Translations under genes and position numbers: made by a program
The notes under the pieces: model-generated
Database searches by the model: none
Seen by the model: only the letters and a program-made list of their open reading frames with translations
What the model was told of the DNA's origin: nothing
Shown here: piece by piece, positions 1 to 9,098 of the stretch
Layout: every line of letters starts with the position of its first letter
Numbering within the stretch: the first letter of the stretch is position 1
NCBI GenBank assembly: GCA_964566175.1
Contig: CAZMHU010000004.1
Location: forward strand, 1 to 64,000
DNA from: SIG589 sp964566175
GTDB lineage: Bacteria; Bacillota; Clostridia; Oscillospirales; Acutalibacteraceae
Direction of reading: 5' to 3'
Length of the DNA stretch: 64,000 bases

Positions 1-57
1 TGCCTTGTTGCTTGTGATGTCAGTATTATGAGTGCTGAACAAAGAAGAATAATCTAA
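1..57 (+). CDS. C-terminal end of an unidentified gene (partial)
   Basis: Frame 1 is open from the first base to a TAA at 55-57 and encodes about 18 residues ending in SAEQRRII. A strong terminator follows four bases later, as expected at the end of a real gene. The fragment is too short to assign a family. It could be a chance open stretch, so only its position before the terminator supports it. Confidence 0.4.
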   Translation, partial: CLVACDVSIMSAEQRRII

Positions 58-60
58 AGA

Positions 61-88
61 AACCGCACTCTGCTGAGTGCGGTTTTTG
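61..88. terminator. Rho-independent terminator, probably bidirectional
   Basis: A perfect 10-bp stem (61-70 with 75-84) with a TGCT loop is followed on the + strand by a T-rich tract. The reverse-strand gene ending at 93 also runs into this stem, so it probably serves both sides. Confidence 0.8.
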
Positions 89-92
89 TCTT

Positions 93-1427
93 TTAATGCC
101 TTTTTCTGTATTTTGCTTTGTGCCGCGCTATGTAGTTACTTTTAAGTTTTACGTACAAAACAAAAATTACAATGGCCAGAAATATGCAGATAATAATTTT
201 AAAAACAATATTGCTTGTTATGGCGGTTGTGAGTGCTATGGTTTCGACTTCGAAATTTGAAGAAAATTTTCGGTAGGTTGCGGTTACGGTGCATTTACCG
301 ACGGTCGAAGAGTCAAAACCCGAAAAGGTCAAACTCTCGGCGGGTATCGTGCGCTCACTGCCGTCATCTTCGATAATAGTCATACTGCATCCGTCGGGGG
401 AGAGTTTTTGACCTTTGACGTAGCGCGTTTTTTTCGGCGGTGTAAGTTCTTTCATAGCGGGTAGCGTTTCATATACCGTGGCATCGATTTTAAGTTGGGC
501 ATTTCTAAAGGCGAACTTCAGTGTGCCGCCGGAAGAGTTCTCGCGTTCGAAGTTTACCTTTAATTCGGCATCGTCTGAAAAACTGTTGCCGCACCACTCA
601 ATAAAAATGCGTTTTTTGAAAACAATATTGTTCTCGATAAAACTGTTTCCTGTGTCGCAGGTAATTTCCGAAATATAATCGCCGTCGCGGTATTCAAGTT
701 TCATACCCGAAAAATCCGTAATATCCTCTGTGAGGGGTTTGTTTGGAAGAGAAGTGACCTTTAGTGTCGGTTCGCTTTGCAGGTCGGTCGGGTAGTTGAT
801 GGCACGGTAAAGGCTCATACCGTAATTTTTCAGGTCTTTTTCCAACTTTTCAAAAGTAACGAGATGTGTTTTAACCTGACAGGTCAGCATATCGGAATTG
901 CAGTCGTAAACATATACGCCGTTTGTTTCACGCGAGAGCACAACCATTGAGTGCGGCTCACCCGATTGGATAACGTCACCGAGTCGGCAGTCGGAGAAAA
1001 TGCTTTTAACATCGGCGGTCGATTTCGGTGCATAACTCCAAACTGCGGTAACACTCTCGGTTTCTTCTTCGTTTGAAACCGTCCAATCGGCTTTGCCGTT
1101 ATAGTGCGGGTAGGGAAGAGAAAAAAGTTGATAAAAAACGTAACGAGCAAAACCGTAGCATTGGCGATTTCCCGAAGTACCCGCTTCCTCTGCCGTGACT
1201 TCTTTACAGTTGCAGTTTTCGCCGCAATTGAAGTGGTGGGTACAGGCACGCCCGTCATCGGTAAAATAACTGCCGTTTGGATATTTTTCCACAAGTTTCG
1301 CCATCTTGGTGCGCAGTTGTGTAACGGTCAGTTCGGCGGTATCGTTTTTTGATGAAGTTTTCGCCGCGGCGGTTAGTGTGCCGAAGAGCAGCAAAAATGC
1401 GAGCAATAAACAAAACAATCTTTTCAT
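93..1427 (-). CDS. Secreted, membrane-anchored cysteine-peptidase-like protein with Big_3 domain
   Basis: This 444-residue protein has an N-terminal signal peptide (about residues 1-22) and one C-terminal membrane segment (about 408-428) followed by a basic tail. The region around residues 85-180 resembles NlpC/P60 or CHAP-type amidases: Cys90 lies in CYGFARYV, His159 in GEPHSMVVL and an acidic residue in VYDCN. A small cysteine cluster (about residues 62-74) precedes it. Residues around 335-395 match the bacterial Ig-like Big_3 pattern (YVKGQ, DDGS, GFDSSTVGKCTVT). A surface-exposed cell-wall or protein-processing enzyme is inferred; the substrate is unknown. The start has an AAGGAAAAG site upstream. 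It is transcribed divergently from the pyr operon and may be a single-gene unit. Confidence 0.6.
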   Translation of the reverse strand: MKRLFCLLLAFLLLFGTLTAAAKTSSKNDTAELTVTQLRTKMAKLVEKYPNGSYFTDDGRACTHHFNCGENCNCKEVTAEEAGTSGNRQCYGFARYVFYQLFSLPYPHYNGKADWTVSNEEETESVTAVWSYAPKSTADVKSIFSDCRLGDVIQSGEPHSMVVLSRETNGVYVYDCNSDMLTCQVKTHLVTFEKLEKDLKNYGMSLYRAINYPTDLQSEPTLKVTSLPNKPLTEDITDFSGMKLEYRDGDYISEITCDTGNSFIENNIVFKKRIFIEWCGNSFSDDAELKVNFERENSSGGTLKFAFRNAQLKIDATVYETLPAMKELTPPKKTRYVKGQKLSPDGCSMTIIEDDGSERTIPAESLTFSGFDSSTVGKCTVTATYRKFSSNFEVETIALTTAITSNIVFKIIICIFLAIVIFVLYVKLKSNYIARHKAKYRKRH

Positions 1428-1466
1428 ATATACTTTTCCTTACTTATAATAGGTTATTTAATACCA

Positions 1467-1495
1467 ATGATAACATTTTTCTCACCGCTTTTCAA
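1467..1495 (-). promoter_or_regulatory. Predicted promoter of the secreted peptidase gene
   Basis: On the reverse strand TTGAAA and TATCAT are separated by 17 bases, about 40 bp upstream of the start codon. This is a pattern match only. Confidence 0.45.
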
Positions 1496-1550
1496 GGGAT
1501 ATACAAAAATAGATTTTTGTAAAAAATATTGCTTTTTGCGATAAAATCGA

Positions 1551-1579
1551 TTGACAAAAAAAGGGCGTTGTGTTATAAT
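1551..1579 (+). promoter_or_regulatory. Consensus sigma-A promoter of the pyr operon
   Basis: TTGACA (1551-1556) and TATAAT (1574-1579) are both perfect and separated by 17 bases. The predicted start near 1586 gives an untranslated leader of about 145 nt before pyrC. Confidence 0.9.
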
Positions 1580-1600
1580 CAGTGCAGTCAATAATAAATC

Positions 1601-1714
1601 TTTAACAGACGATCCAGAGAGGTCGGCAAGATTTGCTCAATAACGTTTACGGTACAGTTTTGCTGTGGTGTGTTTTTTGTGTATCTGTCCTGCCGATTAC
1701 GGCGGGATTTTTTT
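1601..1714 (+). promoter_or_regulatory. PyrR-type attenuator in the pyr leader
   Basis: The leader contains ATCCAGAGAGG at 1612-1622, the conserved loop of PyrR-binding RNA. Downstream lies a terminator hairpin (1688-1695 with 1700-1707) and seven T residues (1708-1714), ending 17 nt before the pyrC start. In known systems PyrR with UMP binds the loop, disrupts the antiterminator and lets the terminator form when pyrimidines are plentiful. The antiterminator pairing was not worked out here. No pyrR gene lies in the window, so the protein must be encoded elsewhere. Confidence 0.85.
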
Positions 1715-1731
1715 GTGGATGGGAAAAGAAA

Positions 1732-2919
1732 ATGGATAAAATACAAAATGTAAAAGTTGATACCGAAAACACTGCCTGCTATGATTGTCTTCATTTTTCG
1801 GCGGATGCCGACGGATACGCTGTTTTTCCCGGCTTTTGCGATGTGCACGTGCATTTTCGCGAGCCGGGTTTTTCGTATAAAGAAACAATAAGAACCGGAA
1901 GTTCCGCGGCGGCGGCAGGTGGGTTTACCGCGGTTTGCACAATGCCAAATTTGAATCCCGTTCCCGACAGTGCGGAAAATCTTAAACTTCAAACCGATAT
2001 AATAAAGCGCGACGCGGTTATAAACGTCTATCCTTATGGTGCTATCACAGTGGGACAAAAGGGTGAAAACTTGTCGGATATGACTGCACTTGCGCCTGAT
2101 ATTAGCGCTTTTTCGGACGACGGACGCGGCGTACAGAGTGACGATATTATGCGACTTGCAATGAAAAAGGCAAAATCGCTCGGCAAGATGATAGTTGCAC
2201 ACTGCGAAGTAAATTCGCTGTTGCACGGCGGATATATACACGACGGCGAATATGCAAAAAGCCATTCGCACAGAGGTATTTGTTCCGAAAGTGAATACCG
2301 TCAAATAGAAAGAGATTTGCAACTTGTGCGTGAGACCGGCTGTTCTTATCATATTTGTCATATTTCGGCAAAGGAAAGTGTCGATTTGATACGCCGAGCA
2401 AAGGCTGAGGGACTTGATGTCACTTGCGAAACCGCTCCGCACTATCTTGTTATGGACGAGCGTGACTTAAAAGAAGACGGAAAGTTTAAAATGAACCCGC
2501 CGCTCAGAACAAAACGTGACCGAGAGGCGTTGCTCAAGGGCATAGTCGACGGCACGATTGATATGATAGCGACCGACCACGCTCCCCATTCCGCAGAGGA
2601 AAAATCACGCGGACTTGAGGGAAGTGCTTTCGGAATAGTCGGACTTGAAACGGCTTTCCCCGTGCTTTATACGCACCTTGTGCGAAAAAATATAATATCG
2701 CTTGACAAACTGACGGAACTTATGGCGATAAATCCGAGAAAACGTTTTTCAATTCCGCTAGGTGACGATTATACGGTTTGGGATTTGGAATGTTTGCAAA
2801 CGGTAGAACCGAAAAAATTTCTTTCGCTTGGCAGGGCAACACCTTTCGAGAGCGAGCGCCTTTACGGAAAATGTATAAAAACGGTTTGCAACGGTAAAAC
2901 GGTTTACGAAAACAAATAA
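1732..2919 (+). CDS. pyrC: Dihydroorotase
   Basis: Dihydroorotase (395 residues) cyclises N-carbamoyl-aspartate to dihydroorotate, the third step of pyrimidine synthesis. The amidohydrolase signature GFCDVHVHFREPG gives metal ligands His39 and His41. Further active-site candidates are SDDG (129-131), His157 in AHCE, His210, and Asp282 in ATDHAPHS. The DDG motif fits the class I, Bacillus-like type. The frame is open upstream to 1633, but that part overlaps the attenuator. The start at 1732, just after the terminator, is the sensible one, although its ribosome binding site is weak. The N-terminal beta-domain looks shorter than usual for class I enzymes. It is the first gene of the operon, 20 bp before carB. 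Confidence 0.93.
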   Translation: MDKIQNVKVDTENTACYDCLHFSADADGYAVFPGFCDVHVHFREPGFSYKETIRTGSSAAAAGGFTAVCTMPNLNPVPDSAENLKLQTDIIKRDAVINVYPYGAITVGQKGENLSDMTALAPDISAFSDDGRGVQSDDIMRLAMKKAKSLGKMIVAHCEVNSLLHGGYIHDGEYAKSHSHRGICSESEYRQIERDLQLVRETGCSYHICHISAKESVDLIRRAKAEGLDVTCETAPHYLVMDERDLKEDGKFKMNPPLRTKRDREALLKGIVDGTIDMIATDHAPHSAEEKSRGLEGSAFGIVGLETAFPVLYTHLVRKNIISLDKLTELMAINPRKRFSIPLGDDYTVWDLECLQTVEPKKFLSLGRATPFESERLYGKCIKTVCNGKTVYENK

Positions 2920-2939
2920 AATTTTGGAGGTAATATATT

Positions 2940-5900
2940 ATGGCAAAAAGAACGGACATCAAAAAAATTCTAATTATCGGTTCGGGTCCTATCGTTATAG
3001 GACAGGCGGCGGAATTCGACTACGCCGGAACACAGGCGTGCTTGGCGCTTAAAGAAGAGGGTTATGAGGTTGTTTTGTGCAACTCGAACCCCGCAACGAT
3101 TATGACCGATACAACGATAGCCGACAAGGTATATATGGAACCTCTGACGCTTGAATATATTGCCAAAATTCTGCGCTATGAGCGTCCGGATGCTATCGTC
3201 CCCGGCATTGGCGGTCAGACCGGTCTTAACATTGCCATGCAACTTGAAAAGAAGGGTGTTCTCAAAGAGTGCGGAGTTGAACTTTTGGGAACGAGCAGTG
3301 AAAGTATCGAGCGTGCCGAAGACCGCGAACTGTTTAAAGAACTTTGCCAGTCAATAGGCGAGCCTACCATACCCTCCGAAATTACATATAATATCGAAGA
3401 AGCAAAAAAAGCGGCTGAAAAAATCGGATATCCGGTTGTCCTCCGTCCCGCATTTACTCTCGGCGGTACCGGTGGCGGCTTTGCCAACGACGAAAAGGAA
3501 CTTGAAGAAATCGGCCTTAACGCTTTCAAACTTTCTCCCGTGCATCAAGTTTTGATTGAGAAGAGCGTAAGGGGATATAAGGAAATCGAATTTGAGGTTA
3601 TGCGTGACTCAAACGACCACGCAATAACCATTTGCGGAATGGAAAATATCGACCCTGTCGGCGTTCACACCGGCGACTCGCTTGTTGTTGCTCCGATTAT
3701 GACACTCAACGATCATGACCTTAAAATGCTTAACGACAGCGCGATAAAGATTATAAAGGAACTCAAAATCGAGGGCGGTTGCAACGTTCAGTTCGCGCTC
3801 AACCCCGATTCGAGCGAATACTATCTTATCGAAGTTAACCCCCGCGTATCACGTTCTTCCGCACTTGCTTCAAAGGCGAGCGGATACCCGATTGCACGTG
3901 TTACCGCGAAAATTGCCGTTGGTATGGCACTTGAGGATATTCAGATTGCAAACACGACAGCCGCTTTTGAACCGAGTCTTGATTATGTTGTTGCAAAACT
4001 GCCTCGTTTTCCGTTTGATAAATTCGCCTCTGCCGCTAACACACTCGGCACTCAGATGAAGGCAACAGGCGAGGTAATGGGCATAGGTTCAAACTTGGAA
4101 GAATGCTTGCTGAAGTCGGTTCGCTCGCTTGAAATCGGCGCAATACACTTCCACCTCAACAAGTTTGACAAAATGGAAACGAAAGAACTGCTTTCGTATA
4201 TAACCGAGTTTAAGGATGATAATATTTTTGCCATTGCCGAACTGTTGCGCAGGGGCGAGAGTGTCGAGAGTCTGCACGAGATAACAAAGATTACATCATA
4301 CTTCCTCGAGTCGATTGAAAAAATCGTTTTGATGGAGAAAAAACTTCGTGAAAACGTCGGTGATAAAGAAACCCTTATTGCCGCAAAGAAGATGGGCTTT
4401 TGTGATAAGTTTATAGCACATCTTTGGAATATGGATGAACTTGATGTTTTCGCACTCCGCAAGGAGAACGGAATATTCCCCGTATACAAAATGGTTGATA
4501 CCTGTCATACCAATGCCTATATACCGTATTTTTATTCTTCATACACAGGTGAGAACGCATCTCGCCTTACCGATAAAAAGAAAATAGTTGTTCTCGGTGC
4601 CGGCCCGATACGTATAGGACAGGGTGTTGAATTCGACTACTCCACCGTTCACGCCGTAACAACAATCAAAAACTCGGGATACGAGGCTATAATCATAAAC
4701 AACAACCCCGAAACCGTTTCGACCGATTATACAACGGCTGACAAACTTTATTTTGAACCTCTAACACCCGAAGATGTTATGAATATTATCGAGTTTGAAA
4801 AGCCCGAGGGCGTTATCGCATCGCTCGGCGGTCAGACTGCGATAAACCTTGCCGAACCGCTTATGCGCAGAGGTGTTAATATCATCGGTACGGACTGTGA
4901 TGCCATAGAACGCGCGGAAAACCGTGACAGTTTTGAAAAAATACTCAAGAGTCTTAACATTCCTCAGCCGCAGGGCAGAGCTGTTACCAAAATCGAAGAT
5001 GGCATAAACGCCGCCGCAGAAATCGGATATCCCGTTTTGGTTCGTCCGAGTTTCGTTCTCGGCGGAAGAGCGATGCAGATTGTTGCAAACGAGGAACAAC
5101 TTCGCCACTACCTTAAAACGGCGGTTGAAATAGATGAAGACAAGCCGGTTTTGGTTGATAAATATATTCAGGGCAAAGAGGTTGAAATCGACGCTATTTG
5201 CGACGGAAGAAATGTTTTTGTCCCCGGAATAATGGAACTTGTAGAGCGTACAGGCGTTCACAGCGGCGACTCTATAAGCGTATATCCGACATTCAGTATA
5301 TCGGACAGAGTCAAGGGAATAATCCTTCAGTATGCCAAGAAACTCGGTTTGGGAATAGGCATTGTCGGTCTTTACAACATTCAGTTTATCGTTGATAAGG
5401 ACGAAAATGTTTATATAATCGAAGTTAATCCGCGTTCGTCCAGAACCGTACCGTTTCTTTCAAAGGCAACAGGATACAGCCTTGCTGATATTGCAACCGA
5501 AGTTATCCTCGGCAAGAGTTTAAAAGAACAGGGCATATTCGATATTTATCCGCAGGAAAAAGACCGTTGGTATGTTAAAGTTCCGGTATTCTCATTTAAC
5601 AAGATAAGAGGACTCGATTCCTACCTCTCGCCCGAAATGAAGTCTACCGGCGAAGCAATAGGTTATGACGATAAACTTAACCGCGCACTCTTTAAAGCGC
5701 TTCAGGCATCGGGAATGAAGGTGCAGAATTACGGCACGGTATTTGCCACAATCGCCGACAGCGATAAAGAAGAGGCGCTTCCGCTTATACGCCGTTTCTA
5801 CAATCTCGGATTTAATATTCAGGCAACCGAGGGCACTGCCGACTTCCTTAAAAAGAACGGAATACGCACACATATGCTTAAAAAGATTTCCGACGGCAGC

Positions 5901-6110
5901 AGTGAAATTGAGGATGCGATACGTCAGGGTCACATAGCGTATGTTATAAACACGCGTGACCTCAACTCCGACTCGCAGAGCGACGGTTTGCTTATCAGAC
6001 GTTATGCCACCGAAAACAACGTAACTATTTTCACTGCACTTGATACCGTTAGGGTGCTTTTGGACGTTTTGGAGGAAACGACCCTCACAATTTCCACAAT
6101 AGACGAATAA
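2940..6110 (+). CDS. carB: Carbamoyl-phosphate synthase large subunit
   Basis: At 1056 residues this is a full-length CarB. It makes carbamoyl phosphate from bicarbonate, ATP and ammonia. The internal duplication is plain: GSGPIVIGQ near residue 14 and GAGPIRIGQ near residue 547 open the two halves, each with an ATP-grasp domain, and the last 120 residues form the MGS-like allosteric domain. A GGAGG site precedes the ATG. The glutaminase subunit gene carA, usually just upstream, is missing: only 20 bp separate pyrC and carB. The enzyme therefore depends on a CarA encoded elsewhere or on free ammonia. Confidence 0.97.
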   Translation: MAKRTDIKKILIIGSGPIVIGQAAEFDYAGTQACLALKEEGYEVVLCNSNPATIMTDTTIADKVYMEPLTLEYIAKILRYERPDAIVPGIGGQTGLNIAMQLEKKGVLKECGVELLGTSSESIERAEDRELFKELCQSIGEPTIPSEITYNIEEAKKAAEKIGYPVVLRPAFTLGGTGGGFANDEKELEEIGLNAFKLSPVHQVLIEKSVRGYKEIEFEVMRDSNDHAITICGMENIDPVGVHTGDSLVVAPIMTLNDHDLKMLNDSAIKIIKELKIEGGCNVQFALNPDSSEYYLIEVNPRVSRSSALASKASGYPIARVTAKIAVGMALEDIQIANTTAAFEPSLDYVVAKLPRFPFDKFASAANTLGTQMKATGEVMGIGSNLEECLLKSVRSLEIGAIHFHLNKFDKMETKELLSYITEFKDDNIFAIAELLRRGESVESLHEITKITSYFLESIEKIVLMEKKLRENVGDKETLIAAKKMGFCDKFIAHLWNMDELDVFALRKENGIFPVYKMVDTCHTNAYIPYFYSSYTGENASRLTDKKKIVVLGAGPIRIGQGVEFDYSTVHAVTTIKNSGYEAIIINNNPETVSTDYTTADKLYFEPLTPEDVMNIIEFEKPEGVIASLGGQTAINLAEPLMRRGVNIIGTDCDAIERAENRDSFEKILKSLNIPQPQGRAVTKIEDGINAAAEIGYPVLVRPSFVLGGRAMQIVANEEQLRHYLKTAVEIDEDKPVLVDKYIQGKEVEIDAICDGRNVFVPGIMELVERTGVHSGDSISVYPTFSISDRVKGIILQYAKKLGLGIGIVGLYNIQFIVDKDENVYIIEVNPRSSRTVPFLSKATGYSLADIATEVILGKSLKEQGIFDIYPQEKDRWYVKVPVFSFNKIRGLDSYLSPEMKSTGEAIGYDDKLNRALFKALQASGMKVQNYGTVFATIADSDKEEALPLIRRFYNLGFNIQATEGTADFLKKNGIRTHMLKKISDGSSEIEDAIRQGHIAYVINTRDLNSDSQSDGLLIRRYATENNVTIFTALDTVRVLLDVLEETTLTISTIDE

Positions 6111-6119
6111 GGAGATATA

Positions 6120-6854
6120 ATGAAACAGGTTAAACTTGATATTGTTGAAAATACGTCGCTTACCGAAAGCGTTTACAAAATGCGCTTAGCGGGCGACGTA
6201 TCTGCCGTTACTTCGTCGGGACAGTTCATAAACATAAAACTTGACGGACTGTACCTGCGCCGACCGATTTCGGTTTGTGACTGTGACGGCGAGACCGTTA
6301 CGATAATTTACAAGGTCGTCGGAAAGGGAACAGAAGCACTCTCGAAGATGACAAACGGCACGCTCGATGTCCTTGTAGGACTCGGAAACGGTTATAATAC
6401 CGACCTGTCGGGCGAACATCCGCTCCTGCTCGGCGGCGGTGTCGGTATTCCGCCGCTCTATATGTTGGCGCGCTGTCTTATCGAAAGCGGCAAGCGTGTA
6501 TCGGTCGTGCTTGGATTTAACACGAAAAGCGAAGTGTTTTACGAAGAAGAGTTTAAAAAACTCGGTGCTGATGTTACCGTTGCAACGGCAGACGGCTCGT
6601 ACGGTGTTCGCGGCTTTGTGACCGATGCGATATCCGATATTGATTATACATATTTTTATACCTGCGGACCCGAGCCGATGTTAAAAGCGGTTTATAAAAG
6701 CACCGTAACATCGGGACAGTTCAGTTTTGAGGAACGAATGGGTTGCGGTTTCGGCGCTTGTATGGGCTGTTCCTGTAAAACAATTACCGGATATAAGCGA
6801 ATATGCAAGGACGGTCCGGTTTTATGCAAGGAGGAAATACTATGGGAAGACTGA
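6120..6854 (+). CDS. pyrK: Dihydroorotate dehydrogenase electron-transfer subunit
   Basis: PyrK (244 residues) passes electrons from the PyrD flavin through FAD and a [2Fe-2S] cluster to NAD+. The FAD-binding motif RRPISVC is at about residues 47-53 and the nucleotide-binding GGGVGIPP at 105-112. The cluster ligands are Cys209, Cys214 and Cys217 (GCGFGACMGC), with Cys229 or Cys236 as the fourth. The gene starts 9 bp after carB with a GGAG site and overlaps pyrD by 13 bp, as expected for subunits of one PyrK-PyrD heterotetramer. Confidence 0.95.
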   Translation: MKQVKLDIVENTSLTESVYKMRLAGDVSAVTSSGQFINIKLDGLYLRRPISVCDCDGETVTIIYKVVGKGTEALSKMTNGTLDVLVGLGNGYNTDLSGEHPLLLGGGVGIPPLYMLARCLIESGKRVSVVLGFNTKSEVFYEEEFKKLGADVTVATADGSYGVRGFVTDAISDIDYTYFYTCGPEPMLKAVYKSTVTSGQFSFEERMGCGFGACMGCSCKTITGYKRICKDGPVLCKEEILWED

Positions 6855-7753
6855 GTGTAAATCTTTGCGGTATTGAACTTGACAATCCCGTAATTCCCGC
6901 AAGCGGAACTTTCGGGTTCGGTTGGGAATTTGCCGAACTGTATGATATAAACATTCTCGGAACGTTTTCGTTCAAGGGTACTACAAAAGACCCGCGTTTC
7001 GGTAATCCTACACCACGTATAGCGGAATGTACGGCGGGAATGATAAACGCCGTCGGACTGCAAAATCCCGGCGTTGAGATGGTTATATCGGAAGAACTTC
7101 CGAAACTTTCAAAATGTTTTTCAAAAAAGGTTATGGCAAATGTTAGCGGCTTTTCTGTTGATGACTATGCCTACACCTGTGAACGCCTGTCGGGTTGTCC
7201 CGAAATCGGATGGTTTGAAGTTAACGTAAGTTGTCCGAATGTTCACGGCGGCGGAATGAGTTTCGGCACAGACCCTGCCGCCGCGGCAGAGGTGACACGT
7301 GCCGTAAGACGTGTTACCGATAAACCGATAATTTTAAAACTTTCCCCGAATGTAACCGATATTACCGAGATTGCGAAAGCCTGTGAAGATGCGGGAGCGG
7401 ACGGAATAAGCCTTATAAACACCCTGCTCGGTATGCGAATAGACTTGCGTACCAAAAAGCCGGTTATTGCGAATAAAATGGGCGGTTTTTCGGGCAGTGC
7501 GATTTTCCCTGTTGCGGTCAGAATGGTATATCAGGTTGCATCGGCAGTTAAAATTCCCGTTGTGGGAATGGGCGGCGTATCAAGTGCCGAGGACGTAATA
7601 GAAATGATGTTGGCGGGTGCTACGGCGGTTGAAGTAGGTGCGGCAAATCTTATAGACCCCTTTGTGTGTCGTGATATTATAAACGATTTACCGAACGTTA
7701 TGGATAAATATGGTATTAAAGATTTAAAGAGTATAATTGGAGGAGCAAGATAA
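6842..7753 (+). CDS. pyrD: Dihydroorotate dehydrogenase, catalytic subunit (class 1B)
   Basis: The 303-residue TIM-barrel flavoprotein oxidises dihydroorotate to orotate. Catalytic Cys131 sits in NVSCPN, the class 1 signature, and FMN contacts include SGTFGFG (21-27) and the GMGGVSS region. An adjacent pyrK makes this the NAD-dependent 1B type. An in-frame ATG lies 39 bp upstream, but AAGGAGG is correctly spaced for the ATG at 6842, which begins MGRLSVNL. It overlaps pyrK by 13 bp and shares one base with pyrF (TAATG). Confidence 0.95.
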   Translation: MGRLSVNLCGIELDNPVIPASGTFGFGWEFAELYDINILGTFSFKGTTKDPRFGNPTPRIAECTAGMINAVGLQNPGVEMVISEELPKLSKCFSKKVMANVSGFSVDDYAYTCERLSGCPEIGWFEVNVSCPNVHGGGMSFGTDPAAAAEVTRAVRRVTDKPIILKLSPNVTDITEIAKACEDAGADGISLINTLLGMRIDLRTKKPVIANKMGGFSGSAIFPVAVRMVYQVASAVKIPVVGMGGVSSAEDVIEMMLAGATAVEVGAANLIDPFVCRDIINDLPNVMDKYGIKDLKSIIGGAR

Positions 7754-8451
7754 TGGGTAAGGACGTAATTGTAGCCTGCGATTTTCCGAGTGCGGAAGAA
7801 ACGTTGGCGTTTCTTGATAAGTTTGAGGGACGTAAACCTTTTGTTAAAATCGGAATGGAACTTTTTTATGCCGCAGGGCCGGATATTGTCCGTCAGATAA
7901 AGAGTAGAGGACATAAGATTTTTCTCGATTTGAAACTTCACGATATTCCCAATACGGTTAAAAAAGCGATGGCTGTTTTGTCCGGTTTGGATGTTGATAT
8001 TTGCAACCTGCACGCCGCAGGTACGGTACGGATGATGGAGGCGGCGCTTGAAGGACTCACTCGTCCCGACGGAACACGTCCCCTGCTTATCGCCGTTACA
8101 CAACTCACCTCTACTGACCAAGAGAGTATGGAAAACGATTTGCTCATAAGTGAGCCTATCGACAAGGTTGTAATGCACTATGCCGCAAATGCCCGCAGTG
8201 CGGGTCTCGACGGCGTTGTATGTTCTCCGCTTGAGGCTGAAAAGGTACACGCGGTTTGCGGTGCGGACTTTTTAACGGTTACTCCCGGTGTTCGTTTTGC
8301 CGACGGTGATAAGGGTGACCAAAAGCGTGTTATGACACCCGCAGAGGCTAAAAAAATCGGTTCTGATTATATTGTTGTCGGCAGACCGATTACTGCGGCA
8401 AGCGACCCTGTTGAAGCATATAACCGCTGTGTTGCGGAATTTGTCGATTAA
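7753..8451 (+). CDS. pyrF: Orotidine 5'-phosphate decarboxylase
   Basis: PyrF (232 residues) decarboxylates OMP to UMP. The catalytic Asp-x-Lys-x-x-Asp is present as DLKLHD with Asp59, Lys61 and Asp64. Near the C-terminus are the phosphate-binding segments TPGVRF and IVVGRPI. Its ATG overlaps the pyrD stop by one base, implying translational coupling. The size is usual for the bacterial group 1 enzyme. Confidence 0.96.
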   Translation: MGKDVIVACDFPSAEETLAFLDKFEGRKPFVKIGMELFYAAGPDIVRQIKSRGHKIFLDLKLHDIPNTVKKAMAVLSGLDVDICNLHAAGTVRMMEAALEGLTRPDGTRPLLIAVTQLTSTDQESMENDLLISEPIDKVVMHYAANARSAGLDGVVCSPLEAEKVHAVCGADFLTVTPGVRFADGDKGDQKRVMTPAEAKKIGSDYIVVGRPITAASDPVEAYNRCVAEFVD

Positions 8452-8463
8452 GGAGATATAATA

Positions 8464-9096
8464 ATGGAAAAGCAAATTGCAAAAGATTTACTTAAAATAA
8501 AGGCGGTATTCTTCCGTCCGGATGAGCCGTTTGTTTGGGCAAGCGGAATTAAAAGTCCCGTTTACTGCGATAACCGTTTGACACTGACCGCTCCTGATGT
8601 ACGAAACGATGTCGAGAATGCATTGGCACAACTTATAAAAGAAAACTATCCAGATGCCGAAGTGCTTATGGGAACTTCAACGGCGGGTATTGCCCACGCC
8701 GCAATAACAGGACATCTTTTGGGACTTCCTATGGGTTATGTCCGTTCCGGTGCAAAGGACCACGGCAGACAAAACCAAATCGAGGGAAGACTAGAAAAGG
8801 GTCAGCGCGTTGTTGTAGTTGAGGATTTGATTTCCACAGGTGGCAGTGTTATCGAAGTTGTAAATGTTCTTCGCGAGGCGGGAGCAGAGGTTTTGGGCAT
8901 CGTCAGCATATTCACATACGGTATGAAAAAAGGCCTTGAGCGTTTGGCAGAGGCTAATGTTAAAAACATCTCACTCACCAATTTTGACGTAATAGCACAG
9001 GTTGCCGCCGATGAGGGTTATATTAAACCCGAGGACGTAAAACGTCTTATAGATTTCAGAAATAATCCTTCGGATGAAAGTTGGATAAAGGGATAA
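8464..9096 (+). CDS. pyrE: Orotate phosphoribosyltransferase
   Basis: PyrE (210 residues) joins orotate to PRPP to form OMP, just before PyrF in the pathway. The PRPP loop VVVVEDLISTGGS is at residues 116-128, and the mobile catalytic loop with KDHGRQNQ is at about 98-105. It starts 12 bp after pyrF with a GGAG site and is followed two bases later by pyrB. Confidence 0.96.
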   Translation: MEKQIAKDLLKIKAVFFRPDEPFVWASGIKSPVYCDNRLTLTAPDVRNDVENALAQLIKENYPDAEVLMGTSTAGIAHAAITGHLLGLPMGYVRSGAKDHGRQNQIEGRLEKGQRVVVVEDLISTGGSVIEVVNVLREAGAEVLGIVSIFTYGMKKGLERLAEANVKNISLTNFDVIAQVAADEGYIKPEDVKRLIDFRNNPSDESWIKG

Positions 9097-9098
9097 AT

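Noticed and set aside
1633..1731. N-terminal extension of pyrC, or a separate leader peptide
   Set aside because: The in-frame stretch overlaps the PyrR antiterminator and terminator region; its sequence is explained by RNA structure and no good ribosome site precedes it.
1588..2442. 284-codon reverse-strand frame opposite pyrC
   Set aside because: It is fully antisense to a well-supported gene and its leader, without recognisable domains.
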